Below are positions 1 through 8,853 of a stretch of DNA of 64,000 nucleotides, piece by piece. Within the stretch, counting starts at the first letter, position 1; each line of letters begins with the position of its first letter. Under the pieces are notes generated by a model that saw only the letters and a program-made list of their open reading frames with translations, did not search any database and was not told the origin of the DNA. The DNA comes from Haloarcula rubripromontorii (GTDB lineage Archaea > Halobacteriota > Halobacteria > Halobacteriales > Haloarculaceae): contig NZ_LIUF01000002.1 in the NCBI RefSeq assembly GCF_001280425.1, positions 124,001-188,000 of the forward strand. Direction: 5' to 3'. Made by a program: the position numbers and the translations under genes.

Positions 1-243
1 CGCGACGCGCTCGATACCGTCCGGGTCGTAGTGGTGGACGTGAGTCACACAGACAACGTCGCCGTCTTCTGCGCGGTAGTCGCTGCTCGGTGGATGACCG
101 ATTCCGTCCGTGTGGGGTTCCCACTCGCCGGTGAGGACGCCGTACCGGCCCGGGTCGACGTACACCACCGTGTCGTCGCCGGCGAACCGGAGCGTCGCGT
201 ACCCCAGCCAGTCGACGGTCAGCCCGTCGTGTCGAACTGTCAT
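1..243 (-). CDS. Metallo-beta-lactamase-fold hydrolase, N-terminal part
   Basis: An open frame begins with ATG at 243 and runs off the left edge of the window, leaving 81 residues. The visible part has the start of a metallo-beta-lactamase fold: a short strand-rich N-terminus with WLGYATLRF, then VYVDPG, then THVHHYDPDG, which matches the metal-binding HxHxxD motif of the family. Haloarchaeal members are usually annotated as MBL-fold metal-dependent hydrolases with unknown substrate (family knowledge). The remaining metal ligands lie outside the window, so activity cannot be judged. It is divergent from the protease gene at 341. Confidence 0.75.
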   Translation of the reverse strand, partial: MTVRHDGLTVDWLGYATLRFAGDDTVVYVDPGRYGVLTGEWEPHTDGIGHPPSSDYRAEDGDVVCVTHVHHYDPDGIERVA

Positions 244-340
244 TGACCGTCGGTACGCGCTACACCCTGAATAAGTCCGCTACTCGTCGGCGTCGGTCCC
301 CGGCAGAAGATATACCCGACCGGTGCCCGTCTGCTCGCCT

Positions 341-1477
341 GTGCGAAACTTCCACATCACGACGGTCTGGGGGATTCCGATACGGGTCAACATCTCGTTG
401 CTGGTCTTTTTGCCGGTGCTGGCCTGGATTATCGGCAGCGGGGCGCAGATAGCGGTGTACGCGGGCATCGTGAGTGCCCTGTCGGGCGTGTCGCTCGACC
501 TCACGGTCCTGACCGCGGGCCAGACCCCATGGCTCATCGGGACCGCCGCGGCCGTCGGCCTGTTCGCCAGCGTCGCCCTCCACGAACTGGGCCACGCATG
601 GGCAGCGATGCGCTACGGCCTCCGGGTCGAGTCGATTACGCTCTGGATTCTCGGCGGTCTCGCCAACCTCGAAGCTATGCCCAAAGAGTGGAACCGGGAA
701 CTCGTCATCGCGCTGGCCGGCCCGGCGGTGAGTATTCTGACCGGGCTTGCCTGCTACGCCGCACTGTTTGCCCTGCCCGCGAGCGCGCAGGTGACGCTGT
801 TCGTTATCGGCTGGCTAGCCGTCACGAACATCTTTCTCGCCGTGTTCAACATGCTGCCGGCCTTCCCGATGGACGGCGGCCGCGTGCTCCGGGCACTGCT
901 CGCACGAAAGCGGCCGTATGCGACGGCGACCCGAATCGCCGCTCGGATCGGGACCGGGTTCGCCGTGCTGTTCGCCGTCATCGGCGTCCTCTCGTTCAGC
1001 CCGCTGTTGCTGCTACTCGCGCTGTTCGTCTACGGTGCTGCATCGAGTGAATCCCGTACCGTCGCGCTGGCAGCGCTGCTTGAGGGGCTGACCGTCGATG
1101 ACGTGGCCAGCCCGCTCGACGCAACTATCGAGGCCGACGCAACCGTCGAGGACCTCGTCGACCGGATGTTCGCTGATCGGCGGACCGAGTTCGCTGTCAC
1201 GCGCGGCGGCGACGTGATTGGCGTCGTCACAGTCGGCGATTTCAGGACACTCTCGAAGACCGAACGCGAAGCCGACACCGTCGCCGACCTGATGGACACC
1301 GACCTGCCGCGATTTGCCTCGGAGACGGCAGCCTTCGATGCGCTCGTCGAACTCGACACCGCCAGAGCCACTGCCGCATTCGTCGACGGCCCCGAGGGAA
1401 CCCGTGTTGTCTCCCGCGAAGACTTTGCCAGTGCGATGGAGATGCGGCGGCTCGTCGGCTCGCCGGAACCGTTCTAG
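341..1477 (+). CDS. Site-2 protease family membrane metalloprotease with CBS domains
   Basis: A 378-residue polytopic membrane protein of peptidase family M50. The zinc-binding HELGH motif is at about residues 81-85 within a membrane segment, and the second motif, [11 protein letters not shown], begins near residue 170 and supplies the Asp ligand. From about residue 250 to the end lies a soluble region resembling a pair of CBS domains, which in this subfamily sense nucleotides or energy state (family knowledge). GTG at 341 is preferred over the upstream ATG at 323: the protein then begins [11 protein letters not shown], and a TATA-like gatatacc at 309-316 would give a leaderless transcript. 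The substrate is unknown; family members cleave membrane-bound regulators. Confidence 0.88.
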   Translation: MRNFHITTVWGIPIRVNISLLVFLPVLAWIIGSGAQIAVYAGIVSALSGVSLDLTVLTAGQTPWLIGTAAAVGLFASVALHELGHAWAAMRYGLRVESITLWILGGLANLEAMPKEWNRELVIALAGPAVSILTGLACYAALFALPASAQVTLFVIGWLAVTNIFLAVFNMLPAFPMDGGRVLRALLARKRPYATATRIAARIGTGFAVLFAVIGVLSFSPLLLLLALFVYGAASSESRTVALAALLEGLTVDDVASPLDATIEADATVEDLVDRMFADRRTEFAVTRGGDVIGVVTVGDFRTLSKTEREADTVADLMDTDLPRFASETAAFDALVELDTARATAAFVDGPEGTRVVSREDFASAMEMRRLVGSPEPF

Positions 1478-1587
1478 CAGCGGGGCTGAGTCGCTGAGGC
1501 GTTTTCGAACAGCCAGATCGAACTGGTCCGCCACTCCCGCGCTAACGGTCGGTACACCCAAGAGGTGGCGACGTGCACTACTGGACA

Positions 1588-2442
1588 ATGCAATCCGGGT
1601 TCGTCGACCTGTTCGTCGACCTCGTCGGCACCGACCCGCTGATAAACGGCCTCGTTGGCGGGCTCATCATCGCGACGATGAATCTCTTCGGCGCGTCGCT
1701 CGTGCTGGTCTGGCGTGACCCTTCTGAGCGGGCGCTGGACACGGCGCTTGGGTTCGCCGCCGGCGTGATGCTGGCCGCCGCGTTCACGAGCCTCATCATC
1801 CCCGGCATCGAGCAGTATTCGGACGGAAACCCGGTTCCGACGCTCGTCGGCGTGGGCCTGGGAGCGCTGTTCCTCGACCGGGCCGACGGGCTCGTCCCAC
1901 ACGCCCATTACCTGCTGACCGGCAGCCGTCGGTCGGACGCGGCAAACCCCAGTCAGACCCTCCCGGTCGACGAGTCGAAACTGACGGGCGTCATCCTGTT
2001 CATCCTCGCGATTACGCTCCACAACATCCCGGAAGGGCTGGCCGTCGGTGTCGGCTTCGGCGCGGCCGCCGGCGACCCGCTCCAGATCGGGAGCGCGCTC
2101 TCGTTGATGCTCGCTATCGGTATCCAGAACATCCCCGAGGGACTGGCCGTCTCTGTCGCGGCAATCAACGCGGGTCTGGATCGTCGGCTCTATGCCGTCT
2201 TCTCGGGAATTCGCTCCGGCGCCGTGGAAATCCCGCTCGCAGTACTCGGCGCTGTCGCCGTCGTGACCATCGAACCGCTCCTGCCCTATGCAATGGGCTT
2301 TGCGGCGGGCGCGATGCTGTTCGTGATTTCCGACGAGATAATCCCCGAGACGCACCAGCGCGGCTACGAGCGGGTTGCGACGCTCGGACTGATGGCCGGC
2401 GTCATCGTCATGCTGTATCTGGACATCGCGCTCGCTGCGTGA
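1588..2442 (+). CDS. ZIP family divalent metal transporter
   Basis: A 284-residue membrane protein with about eight hydrophobic segments. Segment four carries HNIPEGLAVG (about residue 145) and segment five QNIPEGLAVS (about residue 180), the HNxPEG-type metal-binding motifs of the ZIP/GufA family. In the second motif His is replaced by Gln, as in several GufA-type members. The family moves zinc or other divalent cations toward the cytosol; which metal is used here cannot be told. ATG at 1588 is chosen; an in-frame GTG at 1573 would add five residues. It stands alone between the site-2 protease gene and a convergent small gene. Confidence 0.88.
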   Translation: MQSGFVDLFVDLVGTDPLINGLVGGLIIATMNLFGASLVLVWRDPSERALDTALGFAAGVMLAAAFTSLIIPGIEQYSDGNPVPTLVGVGLGALFLDRADGLVPHAHYLLTGSRRSDAANPSQTLPVDESKLTGVILFILAITLHNIPEGLAVGVGFGAAAGDPLQIGSALSLMLAIGIQNIPEGLAVSVAAINAGLDRRLYAVFSGIRSGAVEIPLAVLGAVAVVTIEPLLPYAMGFAAGAMLFVISDEIIPETHQRGYERVATLGLMAGVIVMLYLDIALAA

Positions 2443-2456
2443 GCCAGCAGCCAGCG

Positions 2457-2756
2457 TTACTCTTCGTAGGGCCAGTTCGGGTCACGGTCGAGGTCTGTCG
2501 GCTCCTCGCAGTCACCGGCTTCGTCAGGGGAACACGCCCCGTGTTCGCGGAAGTTCTCCCGCGCTTCCGTGAGTGACACGTGATTCGTATCGCTGACGAA
2601 CTCCGCGTCGCCGAACTGAATGGGGTCGTCGAGCCAGTGACACACCGGACACATCTCGTATGACCCGGGTCGGCCCTCCGGGAGTGTCTGGTAGCCACAG
2701 CACGGGCAATAGCCCAGTTCCCGTGCGGCTGGATTACCGGGCGTCTCGGTTGACAT
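2457..2756 (-). CDS. CPCC family cysteine-rich protein
   Basis: A 99-residue acidic protein with CPCC near residue 17 and CPVC near residue 36, two CxxC knuckles that probably bind one zinc or another metal. The layout YCPCCGYQTL then MCPVCHWLDD is typical of the CPCC cysteine-rich family, whose function is unknown. The C-terminus is rich in Asp, Glu and Pro. The gene converges on the ZIP transporter with a 14-bp gap. Proximity to a metal transporter is suggestive only. Confidence 0.8.
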   Translation of the reverse strand: MSTETPGNPAARELGYCPCCGYQTLPEGRPGSYEMCPVCHWLDDPIQFGDAEFVSDTNHVSLTEARENFREHGACSPDEAGDCEEPTDLDRDPNWPYEE

Positions 2757-2824
2757 ATTTCGTGGTATGTGTCTTCACACCATAGAATTATCGAACCGCG
2801 ATGCATGACTATCGCCGTGACGGA

Positions 2825-3109
2825 CTACTCCGACTGTGCGTCCTCGACTTTCTCCGCGTACTCCTCCAGTTCGGCGGCCAGTTCGCGGGCCTGGGCCGCC
2901 GACAGCGTCACCGAGTCAGCGTGTGGCTTCACCGCGTCGAGGTCGGTGTTGTCCATCTCCAGCTGGAGTTCGACATGGTCCGGGTTCTTCCGCGGCGCGG
3001 TCACGTTCAGGACGGCCAGGGCCTCCTCCTCGAAGCCGTGACCCTCTACCTCACCGTCGAGCAGGTCAAAGGTCGTGTACGCGTTGACCTTCATGATGCG
3101 GTCGACCAT
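2825..3109 (-). CDS. Small conserved haloarchaeal protein of unknown function
   Basis: A 94-residue acidic protein, with no signal peptide or membrane segment. It starts VDRIMKVNAYTTFDLLDG, has a beta-rich middle (LNVTAPRKNPDHVELQLEMDN) and a C-terminal amphipathic helix. I recognise it as a type that recurs in haloarchaea (possibly the family numbered DUF6360) but no function is known to me. It lies 34 bp downstream of the nicotinate phosphoribosyltransferase gene on the same strand and may be cotranscribed with it. Confidence 0.7.
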   Translation of the reverse strand: MVDRIMKVNAYTTFDLLDGEVEGHGFEEEALAVLNVTAPRKNPDHVELQLEMDNTDLDAVKPHADSVTLSAAQARELAAELEEYAEKVEDAQSE

Positions 3110-3143
3110 ACGCCGCGTAGGCGGGCCGGCGACTTAACGCCCG

Positions 3144-4304
3144 TTACTCGTCCCCGACGCCCTCGTAACCCACCCGTTCGGCGTCGTCCGCCGCGCGGTC
3201 GACAGCGGCATCGAGGTCGAACTCCCGGACGACGTCGCCGTCCCGAATCAGCGGCTCCATGAGCGAGTCGGCCCCGGCCGGCCCCTCGCGCTCGGCCAGT
3301 CCGAGGTGGTGGCCGCCGTCGGCGGTCCGGTACACCGACTTCTTCCCGGTGAGCTTCCCGCGCTTGGCCGCCGGCTCGCCGTCCACCTCGACGATGTCTA
3401 GCGCGAAGTCCAGCGGGTCGGCGTTGGCGACGTAGCTCCCGACGCCGAAGCCGTCGGCCACGTCCCGAAGCTCACGGAGCGTCGTCGGGGTCAGTCCCCC
3501 GGAGAGGAACAGGTCCACGTCCTCGTGGCCGTAGGCGTCCAGCGTCCAGCGGACTTCGCGGACGATGTGCCGGAAGTCGCCGCGGCGGGAGCCGGTCGTG
3601 TCCAGTCGGACGCCGGCAAGGTCGTCGATGGCTTCGGCCGCCCGCAGCGCCTCGTCGGCCTCGTCGCTGTAGGTGTCCGTCAGCGCGATGCGGGGCGTCT
3701 CCTCGGGGACGGCCTCGTCGAAGGCTTGCCACGCCGCCTCCTGATTGCCCCGGCCGAAGCATATCATCAGCGCGTGGGGCATCGTCCCGCCGGCATTCCG
3801 GCCGATGACCTCCCCCGCGGCGACGTTCGAGATGCCGTCGAGCCCGCCCAGAAGCGCCGCCCGCTCGACCATCGCGCCGATGGAGGGGTGAACGTGGCGC
3901 GAGCCAAAGGAGAGTACTGTCGACTCCGGCGCGGCGTGGCGGGCTTCTAACGCCCGCGTCGCGATGCCTGTCGGATGCGAGAGAAACCCAAGGAGCGCGG
4001 TCTCCAGCCGACAGAACTCCCGATAGGACCCCTCGATTCGCATTACCGGGCCACCGTCGAACAGTTGGCCCTCCGGAAGCGCGTCGGCGTCGACGCTTCG
4101 GCCCTCCAGTAGCCGGGCGGCGTCTTTCAGCCCCGCCAGCAGCTTCCACCGACCTGTCGCGAACTGGTTTGCCGTCACCTCGGCGACCACGTCCGGGTTC
4201 TTGCCCGCGTGCTCCAGCGCTTCCATCGTCCGGTCGAAGTAGGCGTCGGTCGCCCGCCCCTCGCGAATCGCCTCCGGAGAGACGATGTCGAACTCCTCGG
4301 TCAT
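3144..4304 (-). CDS. pncB: Nicotinate phosphoribosyltransferase
   Basis: A 386-residue cytosolic enzyme of NAD salvage that makes nicotinate mononucleotide from nicotinate and PRPP. The archaeal short form is recognisable: a quinolinate/nicotinate PRTase fold with FCRLETALLGFLSHPTGIATRA near residues 97-118, FGSRHVHPSIG near 133, the LDTTGSRRGDF substrate segment near 220-235 and a barrel strand DLFLSGGLTPTTLREL near 260 that binds phosphoribosyl groups. Length fits the archaeal family. A nicotinamidase-like hydrolase lies 3 kb away (7321-7893), so both ends of the nicotinamide-to-NaMN route may be encoded here. Confidence 0.88.
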   Translation of the reverse strand: MTEEFDIVSPEAIREGRATDAYFDRTMEALEHAGKNPDVVAEVTANQFATGRWKLLAGLKDAARLLEGRSVDADALPEGQLFDGGPVMRIEGSYREFCRLETALLGFLSHPTGIATRALEARHAAPESTVLSFGSRHVHPSIGAMVERAALLGGLDGISNVAAGEVIGRNAGGTMPHALMICFGRGNQEAAWQAFDEAVPEETPRIALTDTYSDEADEALRAAEAIDDLAGVRLDTTGSRRGDFRHIVREVRWTLDAYGHEDVDLFLSGGLTPTTLRELRDVADGFGVGSYVANADPLDFALDIVEVDGEPAAKRGKLTGKKSVYRTADGGHHLGLAEREGPAGADSLMEPLIRDGDVVREFDLDAAVDRAADDAERVGYEGVGDE

Positions 4305-4366
4305 TGTCCCGTGTTCGGCCGGGCGAGGGAAAAAGCGGTCCGGTCGACGGTCGCGGGACAGCGCTC

Positions 4367-5725
4367 TCAGCGCGCCGGGTCGTGTATCTCGCTCAGGTCG
4401 CCGACCGCCGGTCCGTTGACGATGCGGACGGTCTCCCCCGACCGGACCACGCGGAAGGCGTCGTTGAACTGCGATTCGTCGGGGACGACGTAGACGTTCT
4501 CGCGGGGCTGGCTGGCGCCGTGTTCCTCTGTCAGCGCCGCTCGGTAGGCCCGTTCGAACTCCCTCGCGTCTTCCTCGGTATCCCAGCGCGTCTCCCAGAC
4601 GTAGCCGTAGCCGCCCGAGCCGTTGCGGTAGGGCACGACGAGGTCACCGCCCCAGCCCGCCGAAATCTCGCTCTCGTAGCTGTAGCGGTCGCCATCCACC
4701 TGCCCGTTGTGGTACATCATCGCATAAACCGAGGTCTCTCCGACTGTGTCGCCGACCGGGTCGTGGTCGAAGCGGCTCCACTCGTCGGACGAGCGGTCCG
4801 CGACGCTGACGTTTACTGGCTTTTCGTCGGGATATTTCTCCGGGTGGAGTACCTGCTCGGTGCTATCCGGGAAATCGTCGTGCAGCGCGTCGACAGCGCT
4901 CCAACCGCCGTCCGAGCGCATTTGATCGACGAACCGCGGCCCGGTGACGTAGGGCTGATAGAGGACGGTGAACAGCCCCTCGTTGTAGCTCGGCGACTGG
5001 TTCCCGCCGTCCCCGTCATCGCTGCCTCCCCCGCTGTTCGTGCGATCAGGGAGCGCGATGCAGCCCCAGCCGTCGCCACAGCGGCGCTCGTAGAGGATTC
5101 GGACGTAGTTGGCCTCGCCCTCGGTGACACCCTGCCGTGACAGCTGTGTGTCCTGCGTCTTTGCGGACCCGTTCAGCCCGAAGTGCTGGTCCTGCAGGGC
5201 ATGAACGAGTTCGTGTGAGAGCGTCCGCCGGTCGATCTGTGGCGTCTCCGTCGGGCTGACGATGACGATCTCGTCGCGACTCGGCGAGTAGTAGCCCTGA
5301 ACCGTCGTCGACAGCGTGTTGTCGATCTCCTCGCTGCTGCCCGAGTCCTCGCCGATGAGCAGGAGCGCCTCCCACACCTGGTCGTTCCAGGGGTCCTGTG
5401 GACGGCTGCTGCCGCCGCTGCCGTTGCCCCCCGAGCGATTCTGGTACTCGGCTCGGGAGATAACCGAAACCGGGACCGACTGCTTGAACTCCAAGTCGCG
5501 GACCTGCTCGACGCGGGCCATCGTCCGGGCGACGACAGCCGCTCGCTCGCTCTCGTTCAGTCCGTCGTCGGTCGTCACCGACACCGGGTCGTCGTACCAG
5601 TACCCGTTCTCGTAGCCGATGGCGTCTTGCCCGGTTGGCGTCTCGGGGTGGTCGCTGCCGCCGAAGGAGGGGACCGTACAGCCCGCAAGCACGACCGCCA
5701 ACACGACGAACAGTTCCTTACGCAT
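4367..5725 (-). CDS. Hvo_1808-type surface lipoprotein with HELVH motif (copy 1)
   Basis: A 452-residue exported protein. The N-terminus MRKELFVVLAVVLAGC is a lipoprotein signal with Cys at residue 16. Near residue 167 lies LSHELVHALQDQHFGL, an HExxH sequence of zinc metallopeptidases, followed about 30 residues later by an acidic EGEANYV. This is the layout of the Hvo_1808 family of haloarchaeal surface proteins. Its start overlaps by 8 bp the end of a close paralogue (5718-7175), so the two are probably cotranscribed products of tandem duplication. Peptidase activity is inferred from the motif only. Confidence 0.82.
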   Translation of the reverse strand: MRKELFVVLAVVLAGCTVPSFGGSDHPETPTGQDAIGYENGYWYDDPVSVTTDDGLNESERAAVVARTMARVEQVRDLEFKQSVPVSVISRAEYQNRSGGNGSGGSSRPQDPWNDQVWEALLLIGEDSGSSEEIDNTLSTTVQGYYSPSRDEIVIVSPTETPQIDRRTLSHELVHALQDQHFGLNGSAKTQDTQLSRQGVTEGEANYVRILYERRCGDGWGCIALPDRTNSGGGSDDGDGGNQSPSYNEGLFTVLYQPYVTGPRFVDQMRSDGGWSAVDALHDDFPDSTEQVLHPEKYPDEKPVNVSVADRSSDEWSRFDHDPVGDTVGETSVYAMMYHNGQVDGDRYSYESEISAGWGGDLVVPYRNGSGGYGYVWETRWDTEEDAREFERAYRAALTEEHGASQPRENVYVVPDESQFNDAFRVVRSGETVRIVNGPAVGDLSEIHDPAR

Positions 5726-7175
5726 CGTGGACCTCGCCCAGTTCGTCGGCTGTCGGTGCGTTCACGACGGTGACGGTCTGCCCGTCGACCCTGACCGAAA
5801 CAGCGTCGGTGTAGGGGCTGTCTTCCGCTATTATCCAGTGGCCCTCGGCGGTTCGAGTGCCGCCCCAGTGAGCGATGACTGCCGTCCAGGCGTCGGCGAA
5901 CTCCCGAGCGTCGGCCTCGCTGGCCCAGGTCGTTTTCCAGACGTAAGCCGTCTCGTCGCCGCTCTCGTAGACGTGCATCCGGCCGCCCTGCCAGCCGTCG
6001 GTCGCTGGCAGGTCGTAGTTGTACGGATCGTCGCTGTCCAGCGATCCGTCTTCGTAGTTGATGACGTCCCGCGTCTGGACGACGCTCGACTCGTTGTAGT
6101 CATCGGCGATGGTGTACGCCATCGACCCCGCAATGGCTGAGGGACCAACGACGGCGTAGTCGGGACGGTCGCGGTCAGTCGAGGGTCTGACCCGCTCCCA
6201 GTCGTCGCTGGAGCGGTCCGCAAGCGAGACTGACTCGGGTTCCCACTCGGGGTAGCGCTCGGGGTATGTCACTTCGGCGGCCCCGTCGGGATAGTTGTTG
6301 TATGCGTCGTTGACGGCGCCCCAATCGCCGCGCTCTCGAAGGTCACCGATCAGTCCGGGCCCGTCGCTGTAGGGGAAATACTGCATGAAGTTGATGCCGA
6401 AGTGGCGGTCGCCACCGCCACCGCCGCTCTGAGCAGGCCTGTCGATACAGCGCCATGCCTCGCCACAGCGGTCGGTGTAGGCCTGGGTGACGGCGACGGC
6501 GTCGCCTTCGACCACGCCGTTCCGACCCTGCACCTGATCCCGCGTCCGTGCGTCACTTTCGAGGCCGAACTGCTGGTCCTGCAGGGCGTGGACGAGTTCG
6601 TGGGCCAGCGTGCCCCGGCTAATCGTTGGCGTTTCGGAGTCGCTGACGATGACGATTTCACCGCGCTGGCTGCTGTAGTAGCCCAGCACGCTCTCGCCGC
6701 GGTTGCTGTTCTGGACGGCGATGGAATCGCGGTCCTCGCCGATGAAAAACAGCGCCTCGAACTTCACGTTGTCAAACCGGCGCAGCGAATCGCCGGTCTC
6801 GCCGCCGCCCGTGCTGTTGCGGTACTCGGCCCGCGAGACGACGGAGACCGGGACTGTCTCCTCGAACTCCAGCCCGCGAATCCGCTCGACGCGGGCCATC
6901 GTTCGTGCGACGACGGCGTCCCGCTCCGTCTCGTTCAGTCCGTCCTCGGTTGTTACCGACAGCGATTCGTTGTACCAGTAGCCGTTCTCGTAGCCCAGCC
7001 GGTCCGTCGCAGGCGCTTTCGGGGCGGAGTCGTTGCTCCCGTAGTCAGTCGCGGGTTCGCTCGGCGTCAGATCGACGTTGCTCGACTCCGTCTCTGGCGA
7101 CGCGGTGGGTGCCTGACACCCCGCAAGTAACAGCACAACGGCACAGAGAACGACGAGGGCGAAAGGGCGGCGCAT
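5718..7175 (-). CDS. Hvo_1808-type surface lipoprotein with HELVH motif (copy 2)
   Basis: A 485-residue paralogue of the gene just downstream. It has a lipoprotein signal peptide (MRRPFALVVLCAVVLLLAGC), then a low-complexity linker rich in Thr, Ser and Glu, and the same conserved segments: GYENGYWYNESLSVTTEDGL, VARTMARVERIRGLEFEETV and LAHELVHALQDQQFGL, the last with HExxH. EGDAVAV follows as the probable third metal-ligand region. It is the first gene of the two-gene unit. An insertion near residues 300-360 is absent from copy 1. Function beyond surface-attached, possibly proteolytic, is unknown. Confidence 0.82.
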   Translation of the reverse strand: MRRPFALVVLCAVVLLLAGCQAPTASPETESSNVDLTPSEPATDYGSNDSAPKAPATDRLGYENGYWYNESLSVTTEDGLNETERDAVVARTMARVERIRGLEFEETVPVSVVSRAEYRNSTGGGETGDSLRRFDNVKFEALFFIGEDRDSIAVQNSNRGESVLGYYSSQRGEIVIVSDSETPTISRGTLAHELVHALQDQQFGLESDARTRDQVQGRNGVVEGDAVAVTQAYTDRCGEAWRCIDRPAQSGGGGGDRHFGINFMQYFPYSDGPGLIGDLRERGDWGAVNDAYNNYPDGAAEVTYPERYPEWEPESVSLADRSSDDWERVRPSTDRDRPDYAVVGPSAIAGSMAYTIADDYNESSVVQTRDVINYEDGSLDSDDPYNYDLPATDGWQGGRMHVYESGDETAYVWKTTWASEADAREFADAWTAVIAHWGGTRTAEGHWIIAEDSPYTDAVSVRVDGQTVTVVNAPTADELGEVHDA

Positions 7176-7320
7176 CTACTTCCACGGTAGGTCACCACAG
7201 TGAAAAGTCACACGCTCACCGTGAGTACATTCGTCGGGCAGACCGATTTTTGTGTCTGTTTCCGCCGTCCGAACTACCGCCAGAGTAACTTTCGTAGTCG
7301 CGCCCCGCCAAAGCTCCCGC

Positions 7321-7893
7321 ATGGAACTCGACCCAGCGCAGACCGCTCTGGTCGTCGTTGACATGCAGAACGGCTTCTGTCACCCCGACGGAAGCCTCTA
7401 CGCACCGGACAGCGAAGCAGCTATCGCGCCCTGTACCGACCTCGTCGACCGTGCCCGCGACGCCGGCGCGAAGATTGTGTTCACCCGCGACGTGCATCCG
7501 CCCGACCAGTTCGAGGACACCCACTACTACGACGAGTTTGACCGGTGGGGCGAACACGTCGTCGAAGATTCGTGGGAAGCCGAACTCGTCGAGGAACTCG
7601 ACCCACAGGACGAGGATCTGGTCGTCGTCAAGCACACTTACGACGCCTTCTACCAGACGGAACTGGAGGGCTGGCTCGACGCCCACGGCGTGAAGGACCT
7701 AGTTATCTGTGGCACGCTCGCGAACGTCTGTGTGCTCCACACCGCCTCCAGTGCCGGCCTTCGCGACTACCGACCAGTGCTTGTCGAGGACGCCGTCGGC
7801 TACATCGAGGACGAACACCGCGAGTACGCACTGGACCACGCCGAGTGGCTGTTCGGCGAACTGACTGACAGCGACGCCCTCACGTTCGCCTGA
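7321..7893 (+). CDS. Isochorismatase-family cysteine hydrolase, nicotinamidase-like
   Basis: A 190-residue cytosolic hydrolase. ALVVVDMQNGFCHP near residues 9-22 carries the catalytic Asp; VVVKHTYDAF near 100-110 carries the Lys; LVICGTLANVCVLHTA near 130-145 carries the nucleophilic Cys. Together these form the Asp-Lys-Cys triad of the isochorismatase/nicotinamidase family. ATG at 7321 aligns with family N-termini; upstream in-frame codons add only unconserved sequence. Nicotinamidase (nicotinamide to nicotinate) is the likeliest activity given the nicotinate phosphoribosyltransferase at 3144-4304, but other amidases share this fold. Confidence 0.85.
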   Translation: MELDPAQTALVVVDMQNGFCHPDGSLYAPDSEAAIAPCTDLVDRARDAGAKIVFTRDVHPPDQFEDTHYYDEFDRWGEHVVEDSWEAELVEELDPQDEDLVVVKHTYDAFYQTELEGWLDAHGVKDLVICGTLANVCVLHTASSAGLRDYRPVLVEDAVGYIEDEHREYALDHAEWLFGELTDSDALTFA

Positions 7894-7896
7894 CGG

Positions 7897-7998
7897 ATGG
7901 GCGGGGACCCAGTTCGCGGCGATAGCGGCGAGGTCGGGGACGGTCCCGAGTACGACCTGAATTTCCGCAAACACCCGGAGCGCTACGGGGAGTCGTAG
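7897..7998 (+). CDS. 33-residue ORF resembling the start of DUF4385 proteins
   Basis: A short open frame starts with ATG 3 bp after the stop of the hydrolase gene and ends at 7996-7998. Its second half reads EYDLNFRKHPERYG, close to the conserved N-terminal stretch I associate with DUF4385 proteins (DLDFRKHPERY followed by a Gly-rich motif). Here a stop follows within three codons. It may be a translated microprotein or the remnant of a truncated gene. Tight coupling to the hydrolase favours translation, but evidence is limited to the motif resemblance. Confidence 0.4.
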   Translation: MGGDPVRGDSGEVGDGPEYDLNFRKHPERYGES

Positions 7999-8853
7999 CT
8001 ACGTGGCGTCGTCACCGGTCGTATCCTGCTCGATAGTCACCTGCACCTTCTCGCCGACGACGAGGTCGATGTCCTCGCCGACGAGTTTCGCGCCGAAACG
8101 CTTGCGGCCACAGAACAGTGCGATACCTGTTATTGGTTCGCCGTTTGCCAGTACGGTCAGGTCGTCCCATGCGACTGTGCGACCGTCGGCTGTCCCGAGA
8201 CGCGCTCCGGCGATAGCGGCGACCGCTGTCCCGTCCCCGGACAGCAACCCCCCGCCCGAGTAGTGTGGCAAACCGCCGTCGAGGACGCCCGAATCGTCGC
8301 CGTCGACATCGTTGGCGATGCCAGCGAAGGAGTCACCGGGTGCTGGATGGACCGGCTCGTCGAGTCGGACCCACGTCTCGCCGCCCTCGACGACAGTGCC
8401 CGTCCCGTCCCATGACAGCGGCGTCACGTCGACAGCCACGTCGACCGGCAGTGACCCCGATGCCCGATAGGGGTTCGTGTCGGGAGCACGGAAGCCGAGA
8501 TGGATGTGGTTCGGAACCCACGGCGCGAAAAAGCCCGCCCGGACCAGCTCCCCGAGGTCGTCCCCTACGGCGACCGTTTCGCCGGCCTCGACAGTGGGGT
8601 CGACGTGCAGTAGCCGCGCCACAGTGTCGCCAGTATCGACCAGAATGAGGTGGTCGTGTTCGGCGGCGTAGGCCTTCGGCGGGGCCTGCACTGTTTTCGT
8701 ATCCAGAACCTCACCGGCGACCGGTGACGGCGCGCGCTCGCCGTCGGGATAGAGGTCGATGGCACACCCCTCGTCGTGGGCGTCGAACGGCGAGTTGTAC
8801 AGGGAAAACCGGTAGTACTGAAAGAGTACGTCTCGCGGTATCGTGACGGCCAT
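7999..8853 (-). CDS. M23 peptidase-like domain protein
   Basis: A 284-residue protein without an evident signal peptide. The first half resembles a LytM/M23 beta-sheet domain: DAHDEGCAIDLYP near residues 24-36 recalls the HxxxD zinc half-site, followed by the SPVAGEV turn, LLHVDPTVEAGETVAVGDDLGELVRAG, typical of M23 strands, and NHIHLGFR near 116, the HxH half-site. The second half is an unrecognised beta-rich domain. With no peptidoglycan in archaea, the role is unclear; it may be a degenerate or differently used M23 fold. It converges on the short ORF at 7897-7998. Confidence 0.6.
   Translation of the reverse strand: MAVTIPRDVLFQYYRFSLYNSPFDAHDEGCAIDLYPDGERAPSPVAGEVLDTKTVQAPPKAYAAEHDHLILVDTGDTVARLLHVDPTVEAGETVAVGDDLGELVRAGFFAPWVPNHIHLGFRAPDTNPYRASGSLPVDVAVDVTPLSWDGTGTVVEGGETWVRLDEPVHPAPGDSFAGIANDVDGDDSGVLDGGLPHYSGGGLLSGDGTAVAAIAGARLGTADGRTVAWDDLTVLANGEPITGIALFCGRKRFGAKLVGEDIDLVVGEKVQVTIEQDTTGDDAT

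Noticed and set aside
8022-8035. An exact TATC-N6-GATA match on the plus strand.
   Set aside because: It lies inside the coding sequence of the M23-like protein, without TATA-like context or symmetric flanks, and is the kind of single chance hit expected in 64 kb.
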